Origin: Nitrospirota bacterium | Lineage (GTDB): Bacteria > Nitrospirota > Thermodesulfovibrionia > Thermodesulfovibrionales > JdFR-88 | Assembly (NCBI GenBank): GCA_021825785.1 | Contig: JAKAGP010000016.1 | Coordinates: 1 to 11,524 of the forward strand | Direction: 5' to 3' | DNA length: 11,524 bases | Shown: in pieces, positions 8,084-11,524 of the stretch | Numbering within the stretch: the stretch's first letter is position 1 | Layout: each line of letters starts with the position of its first letter | The notes under the pieces: model-generated | Database searches by the model: none | What the model saw: the letters and a program-made list of their open reading frames with translations, nothing else | Told to the model about the DNA's origin: nothing | Made by a program: the position numbers and the translations under genes

Positions 8084-8949
8084 TGAGTGAGCCAATTAAG
8101 AACCGTTATGAGTTTGTCCTGCTGTTTGACGTAAAAAATGGGAACCCGAATGGCGATCCGGATGGTGGAAATCTGCCCCGGATTGACCCCGAGACCGGTC
8201 ATGGGATTACAACGGATGTCTGCTTGAAGCGCAAAGTTAGAAATTACGTGGAGTTGCTTAAAGAAGATCAGACTCCGTATAACATCTACGTTAAAGAAAA
8301 AGCGATACTTACTGAACGTCGGCAGCCAGCCTATGATGCAGTAGCGGACGAGAAAGATAAGGCTGTAAAAACAGGTAAAGCGCGGGCCTGGATGTGCAAG
8401 AACTTTTTTGATGTTCGGACTTTCGGGGCCGTTATGTCGGTTAAAGAAAACAATTGTGGACAGGTTCGCGGGCCGGTGCAGTTTGCCTTTTCACAAAGCA
8501 TAGATCCTGTCGTTCCGCTGGAGGCAAGTATTACCAGGATGGCAGTAGAGACCAAAAAAGAAGCTGATTCCCAAGATGGCGATAATAGGACTATGGGCCG
8601 AAAAACTTTTATCCCCTACGGCCTATATCGGGTACACGGTTTTATTTCAGCTCCTCTGGCTAAACAAACCGGGTTTTCGGAAGATGATCTGAAATTGTTC
8701 TGGGATGCCCTGCAAAACATGTTCGACCACGACCGGTCAGCGGCCCGTGGGGAAATGGCAGCCAGAAAATTGATCGTCTTCAAACACGATGGCGAATTGG
8801 GCAATACTTCGGCACACGCTCTCTTTGACCTCATTAATGTGAAACGCAAAGACGAAAGCAAGCCTGCGCGTGATTTTAGCGACTACGCTGTGACTGTGTC
8901 GACTCAGGCTGACATGCCGAAGGGTGTTACGATTGAGGTGAAACTTTAG
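8083..8949 (+). CDS. cas7c: Cas7c (Csd2), type I-C Cascade backbone subunit
   Basis: The 288-residue protein opens with the Csd2 hallmark [21 protein letters not shown], followed by [26 protein letters not shown]. The middle has [10 protein letters not shown] and [18 protein letters not shown], the Cas7 RRM-fold core that wraps crRNA; the [21 protein letters not shown] block is also conserved. About seven copies form the backbone of the complex. The ATG overlaps the cas8c stop (TAATG) behind GGAGGAG. In ordinary I-C loci cas4 would begin shortly after this stop. Here it is 1.27 kb away, beyond a toxin-antitoxin pair and a four-helix-bundle gene. Confidence 0.97.
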
Positions 8950-8997
8950 TCGTGCCTGGGAGCTTCAGTCTTATCGGATGTCGGAAGTATTTTATAA

Positions 8998-9047
8998 CAC
9001 CACCACCCCAGCCCCTCCTTGCCAAGGAGGGGAGCAAGGGGAGGGCG
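8998..9047 (-). repeat. Inverted copy of the palindromic repeat between cas7c and yoeB
   Basis: The palindrome with arms CCCCTCCTTG and CAAGGAGGGG (9012-9021 and 9023-9032) is preceded by ACCACCCC, the reverse complement of the GGGGTGG tail seen after the copies near 2771-3441. It is therefore the same element facing the other way. It lies just right of the cas7c stop, at the left border of the inserted cassette, and could serve as a convergent stop signal for cas7c and yoeB transcripts. Confidence 0.8.
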
Positions 9048-9061
9048 AAGGAAGTTATGAC

Positions 9062-9316
9062 TCAGTAATGATACCTAACCATTGCTATAAGAACCGCATC
9101 TTCAGCGGGCCGGTAGACAAGTCGGTGTTCGTCGTTGATGCGGCGCGACCAGTAGCCGGAGAGGCCGTGTTTGAGGGGTTCAGGCTTTCCGGATCCGGTG
9201 AACGGGTCGCGCATGATCTCATGGATAAGCCGGTTGATGCGTTTGAGCATCTGTTTGTCGGTCTTCTGCCAGTAGAGGTAGTCTTCCCAGGCATGCTCCG
9301 AGAAGATGAGTTTCAC
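9062..9316 (-). CDS. yoeB: Ribosome-dependent mRNA interferase toxin YoeB
   Basis: The 84-residue protein is the same length as E. coli YoeB, and all the catalytic residues fall at the same numbers: E46 (KPEPLKH), R65 (DEHRLVYR) and the C-terminal H83-Y84 (RYHY). YoeB enters the ribosomal A site and cleaves mRNA during translation unless bound by YefM. The start is a GTG whose last two bases plus the next A form the yefM stop (GTGA), a 4-base overlap that enforces antitoxin-first translation. It runs against the cas operon, between cas7c and cas4. Every key residue is present, so the toxin is expected to be active. Confidence 0.95.
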   Translation of the reverse strand: MKLIFSEHAWEDYLYWQKTDKQMLKRINRLIHEIMRDPFTGSGKPEPLKHGLSGYWSRRINDEHRLVYRPAEDAVLIAMVRYHY

Positions 9317-9564
9317 TCTGCGAGTTTGCGGACCTTACCGCCGCCGCGTTCGAGTTCTGCAATGGATTCCATGAGCCGCCTGGCATTCTTCGGCACACGC
9401 AGCAGGTATGCAGTCTCCTCAAGCGCCCTGAAATCTTCGAGGGAAAGCATTACCACTGATTCTTCCTTTTGCCGGGTGATGATTACAGGCTCGTGGTCTT
9501 CGCAGACTTTTTTCATGGTCGTCGCCAGACTGGTTCTGGCAGCGGAATACGTTATCGTGTCCAT
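9313..9564 (-). CDS. yefM: Antitoxin YefM (Phd/YefM family)
   Basis: The protein [55 protein letters not shown]... has the classic YefM opening, the V-I-I-T-R domain and S-L-E-D-F-x-A-L-E-E-T-x-Y-L-L, followed by the disordered toxin-binding tail. Two ATGs stand side by side. GGAGG (9574-9570) is only 2 bases from the first (9567) but 5 from the second (9564), and the second gives 83 residues, the E. coli length; I take it as the start. YefM neutralises YoeB and, with it, represses the promoter immediately upstream. Transcription is antisense to the cas genes. Confidence 0.93.
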   Translation of the reverse strand: MDTITYSAARTSLATTMKKVCEDHEPVIITRQKEESVVMLSLEDFRALEETAYLLRVPKNARRLMESIAELERGGGKVRKLAE

Positions 9565-9583
9565 CATGGCCTCCGTTTTATTA

Positions 9584-9622
9584 TGTACAAGTTATTGTAC
9601 AGTGGTATGTTCCCGCAGTCAA
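9584..9622 (-). promoter_or_regulatory. yefM-yoeB promoter with paired TGTACA operators
   Basis: On the minus strand TTGACT (9622-9617; 5 of 6) and TACAAT (9599-9594; 5 of 6) are 17 bases apart, a near-consensus sigma70 promoter. Two TGTACA hexamers (9596-9601 and 9584-9589) lie 12 bp apart, centre to centre, one covering the -10. This hexamer and spacing are those of the E. coli yefM-yoeB operator. The promoter should give the pair autoregulated expression independent of the cas operon. Confidence 0.85.
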
Positions 9623-9659
9623 GGGCGTCTGCCGGCCGGGGAATTTCAGGGAGGCGGTT

Positions 9660-10217
9660 ATGCCTGACCCGCAGCTTATCCCCCCTCACGGCGGGTATGC
9701 TGACCTTCAGTCTTACAAGATGGCGGAGATCGTCTATGACGCCACGGTGGTGTTTTGCGACCGTTTTATCAATATCCGGTCCCGAACCCATGACCAGATG
9801 GTGCAGGCTGCCCGAAGCGGGAAGCAGAACATCGCCGAGGGCAGCATGGCGTCAGGCACCTCAAAAAAGACCGAACTGAAGTTGATCGGAGTGGCACGGG
9901 CGAGCCTGGAGGAGCTTCTGCTGGACTTCAAGGACTTCCTGCGCCAGCGCGGGCTTGTCCTCTGGGGAAAAGAGCACCCTGAGGCGGTTGCTGTACGCAG
10001 GCTTGCGTACAGCAACAATAGGGCTTATTTGACTTATAAGCCCTATGTTGAGGCTGCGCCTCCGGAAACCGCCGCAAACACCATGGTCTGCCTGATTCAC
10101 CAGACAAACTACCTTCTTGACCAGCAATTGAGGGCCTTGGAAAAGGCGTTTCTGACAAAGGGTGGGTTTACTGAAAGGCTCTATCAAGCCAGGTCTGAAA
10201 GAAGAAGGAAAGAATAG
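9660..10217 (+). CDS. Four-helix-bundle suffix-domain protein (S23/IVS-protein and Avd-like fold)
   Basis: The 185-residue product has a four-helix bundle of the 23S-rRNA-intervening-sequence type: LQSYKMAEIVYDATVVFCDRF, then the hallmark QMVQAARSGKQNIAEGSMASGTSKKTELKLIGVARASLEELLLDF. It ends in a suffix region, ANTMVCLIHQTNYLLDQQLRALEKAFLTKGGF plus a basic tail. The family's function is unknown; relatives include IVS-encoded proteins and Avd, the nucleic-acid-binding accessory of diversity-generating retroelements. GGGAGG precedes the ATG. It runs with the cas operon and stops 7 bases before the preferred cas4 start, so cas4 may depend on it for transcription or translational coupling. GC is ~65% in a sampled line, unlike cas3-cas7. 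Codons ~110-129 contain two perfect hairpins. Confidence 0.85.
   Translation: MPDPQLIPPHGGYADLQSYKMAEIVYDATVVFCDRFINIRSRTHDQMVQAARSGKQNIAEGSMASGTSKKTELKLIGVARASLEELLLDFKDFLRQRGLVLWGKEHPEAVAVRRLAYSNNRAYLTYKPYVEAAPPETAANTMVCLIHQTNYLLDQQLRALEKAFLTKGGFTERLYQARSERRRKE
9987..10016. repeat. Perfect 12-bp hairpin inside the four-helix-bundle gene
   Basis: GTTGCTGTACGC (9987-9998) and GCGTACAGCAAC (10005-10016) pair perfectly around the loop AGGCTT. A 12-bp perfect stem in coding sequence is more than codon constraint would ordinarily produce. It encodes the linker AVAVRRLAYSN between the bundle and the suffix region, where this family varies in length. Confidence 0.85.
10019..10045. repeat. Second perfect hairpin (10 bp), directly after the first
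   Basis: TAGGGCTTAT (10019-10028) and ATAAGCCCTA (10036-10045) pair perfectly around TTGACTT. The right half with its loop, TGACTTATAAGCC, recurs at the start of cas4 (10226-10238), 196 bases downstream. The segment encodes RAYLTYKPY. Confidence 0.85.
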
Positions 10218-10224
10218 GTCCTAT

Positions 10225-10887
10225 ATGACTTATAAGCCTTATTCTGATAATAAGCCTTATTCTGAAGAGGATTTGATTCAGTTGTCCTCTTTGCAGCATT
10301 TCAGCTATTGCCCAAGGCAGTGCGCCCTGATCCACGTCGAGCAGGTGTGGTCGGAAAACATTTTTACCGCTGAAGGCCGTATCATGCATGACAAGGCCGA
10401 TAGCAACAAATTCGAATCGCGGGGGAATGTTCGGATCGACTATAGTGTGCCACTACGGTCTCTTAAGCTCGGGCTAGTCGGGAAGGCTGATGTGGTCGAG
10501 TTCCACAGGACCAATAACGGATTGTGGCTGCCGTTCCCCGTTGAATATAAGCGCGGAAAGCCCAAGAAGGACAATTGCGACAGGGTGCAGCTCTGCGCTC
10601 AGGCTATCTGCCTTGAAGAGATGCTGAATGTTTCAATACCCGGGGGAGCTCTTTTTTATGGGCAGACGCGTCGCAGGGAGGATGTTGTTTTTGACGAAGG
10701 GCTGAGAAGCGAGACAGTGGAAATTGCACAAAAGGTGCATGAGCTTATCTCGTCAGGGGTGACGCCAAAGGCCGAATATGCCAGGAAATGCGACAAATGC
10801 TCGCTTGTTGAACTGTGCATGCCCAAGACCTGCGGGAAGGCAAGATCGGTGAGAAGATATCTGATGTCCTTGGCGGAGGCGGAATGA
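10225..10887 (+). CDS. cas4: Cas4, RecB-like Fe-S exonuclease of spacer adaptation
   Basis: From the ATG at 10225 the protein is 220 residues. The RecB nuclease residues are H55, D89 (GKADVVEF), E107 and K109 (PVEYKRGKP), with the QxxxY-like region QLCAQAICLEEM. The Fe-S ligands are C29 (FSYCPRQC) and the C-terminal trio C189, C192 and C198 or C203 (RKCDKCSLVELCMPKTC). In I-C systems Cas4 works with Cas1-Cas2 to trim prespacers at the PAM end. Family members usually begin near YSEEDLIQLS, so residues 1-11 (MTYKPYSDNKP) are an extension created by the repeat tract. The frame is open 21 codons further up into the four-helix gene. No strong Shine-Dalgarno site precedes 10225, suggesting coupling to the gene ahead. 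Confidence 0.93.
   Translation: MTYKPYSDNKPYSEEDLIQLSSLQHFSYCPRQCALIHVEQVWSENIFTAEGRIMHDKADSNKFESRGNVRIDYSVPLRSLKLGLVGKADVVEFHRTNNGLWLPFPVEYKRGKPKKDNCDRVQLCAQAICLEEMLNVSIPGGALFYGQTRRREDVVFDEGLRSETVEIAQKVHELISSGVTPKAEYARKCDKCSLVELCMPKTCGKARSVRRYLMSLAEAE
10226..10265 (+). repeat. Short tandem repeat tract at the four-helix/cas4 junction
   Basis: ATAAGCCTTATTCTGA occurs twice without mismatch (10232-10247 and 10250-10265), period 18 bp. It is led in by TGACTTATAAGCC, copied from or into the second hairpin of the upstream gene. Each unit contains AATAAG/CTTATT-type dyad symmetry around a single C. Read in the cas4 frame it encodes KPYSDN-KPYSEE. Confidence 0.8.
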
Positions 10888-11524
10888 AAAAACACCTTAA
10901 TACCTTATTCGTGACGACTCAGGGGGCGTATCTTTCAAAAGAAGGTGAAACAGTTGTGGTGAAGATTGGCAATGAAATTGCCCTGCGGTTGCCGGTGCAT
11001 ACGCTGGACGGGATAGTCTGTTTCGGCCAGGTCTCCTGCAGCCCATATCTGATGGGGTTCTGCGCTGAAAAATGTGTAGCGATAAGTTTTCTTACGGAAA
11101 ACGGCAGCTTTCTGGCTAAAGTGCAGGGTCCTGTATCGGGTAATGTGCTTTTGAGACGCGAGCAATACCGAAGGGCAGATGATATGCAAAGCTCCGCTGC
11201 GATTGCGCGTGCGGTTGTGACAGGAAAGCTCGCCAACTGCAGGAATGTTCTGCAGAGATCTCTCAGGGACCATGCAGATAAGATCGAAGCTGATGCGGTG
11301 TCTCAGGCCTCGCAGATGCTTGCAAATTCCCTGAGGAGCCTGCAGAGTGATCATCTGCTGGACGTTGTGCGCGGGATAGAGGGTGATGCTGCCAACTCCT
11401 ACTTTGGGGTCTTCGATCGTCTGATAACGTGCCAGAAGGATGCGTTTGCCTTCAGAGAGCGAAACCGGAGACCGCCCCTGGATAATGTGAACTGCCTGCT
11501 CTCTTTTCTCTATACCATTGTTAT
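10884..11524 (+). CDS. cas1c: Cas1, type I-C spacer integrase (3' end outside window)
   Basis: The ATG overlaps the cas4 stop as ATGA, with GGAGG about 9 bases upstream inside cas4. The 213 visible codons read MKKHLNTLFVTTQGAYLSKEGE, then a beta-rich N-terminal domain (LRLPVHTLDGIVCFGQVSCSP, ISFLTENGSFLAKVQGPVSGNV), followed by the helical catalytic domain. E166 in GIEGDAANSYF is the first metal-binding catalytic residue. The following RRPPLDNVNCLLSFLYTIV is the conserved helix before the catalytic His, which lies beyond the window. Cas1 with Cas2 inserts new spacers at the leader end of the array. The visible part has no frameshift or stop. Cas2 and the array are expected to the right. Confidence 0.97.
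   Translation, partial: MKKHLNTLFVTTQGAYLSKEGETVVVKIGNEIALRLPVHTLDGIVCFGQVSCSPYLMGFCAEKCVAISFLTENGSFLAKVQGPVSGNVLLRREQYRRADDMQSSAAIARAVVTGKLANCRNVLQRSLRDHADKIEADAVSQASQMLANSLRSLQSDHLLDVVRGIEGDAANSYFGVFDRLITCQKDAFAFRERNRRPPLDNVNCLLSFLYTIV

Noticed and set aside
8978..9667. 229-codon plus-strand frame across the yefM-yoeB region
   Set aside because: It is the antisense shadow of two well-supported genes whose catalytic residues and operator are recognisable, and it begins in the palindromic repeat.
10162..10224. Upstream start of cas4 at 10162
   Set aside because: It would overlap the four-helix gene by 56 bases and add residues unlike any Cas4; the ATG at 10225 is closer to the family's usual start.

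Overview
The window holds most of a type I-C CRISPR-Cas operon set in a bacterial chromosome. Its surroundings are rich in toxin-antitoxin modules, REP-like palindromic repeats and gene relics. The host is probably a GC-rich Gram-negative of the Desulfobacterota or Nitrospirota kind. That guess rests on the gene style (PhoU, a YchJ-type SEC-C protein, a CBM9-like protein, a WYL-regulator start, a four-helix-bundle suffix-domain protein) and is low confidence.

Left flank (1-2569): the 3' end of phoU; a short ORF resembling only the C-terminal tail of HD-type response regulators, with a 34-aa ORF coupled to it by ATGA; a YchJ-like protein on the minus strand with a good sigma70 promoter; a divergent CBM9-like protein; and a vapBC-type toxin-antitoxin pair behind a perfect 11-bp inverted-repeat operator.

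Relic and repeat zone (2570-3542): the first ~35 codons of a WYL-type regulator break off inside the HTH where a tandem array of ~156-bp units built from GC-rich palindromes begins. Two relics of a cas3 HD-domain start follow. The longer one (3340-3543) carries another copy of the palindromic repeat in frame and ends in a TAATG overlap with the intact cas3.

Interference module (3543-8949, plus strand): cas3, cas5c (the crRNA-processing Cas5), cas8c with an in-frame internal start that encodes Cas11c, and cas7c. All are tightly coupled with strong Shine-Dalgarno sites. Hand counts on single 60-base lines give 40-47% GC here against 63-70% in the ychJ-like gene, which suggests horizontal acquisition.

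Inserted cassette (about 8950-10217): where cas7 would normally run straight into cas4, there is an inverted copy of the palindromic repeat, an antisense yefM-yoeB pair with a TGTACA operator of the E. coli type and its own promoter, and a plus-strand four-helix-bundle suffix-domain gene. That gene holds two perfect hairpins, and a repeat tract spills from it into the start of cas4.

Adaptation module (10225-11524): cas4, then cas1 overlapping by ATGA and cut by the window end just past its catalytic Glu. Cas2 and the CRISPR array must lie beyond the right edge, since no array is visible here. Cas3 would degrade targets found by the Cas5-8-11-7 Cascade, while Cas4 and Cas1 would process and integrate spacers. 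The embedded toxin-antitoxin pair could make loss of the operon costly.
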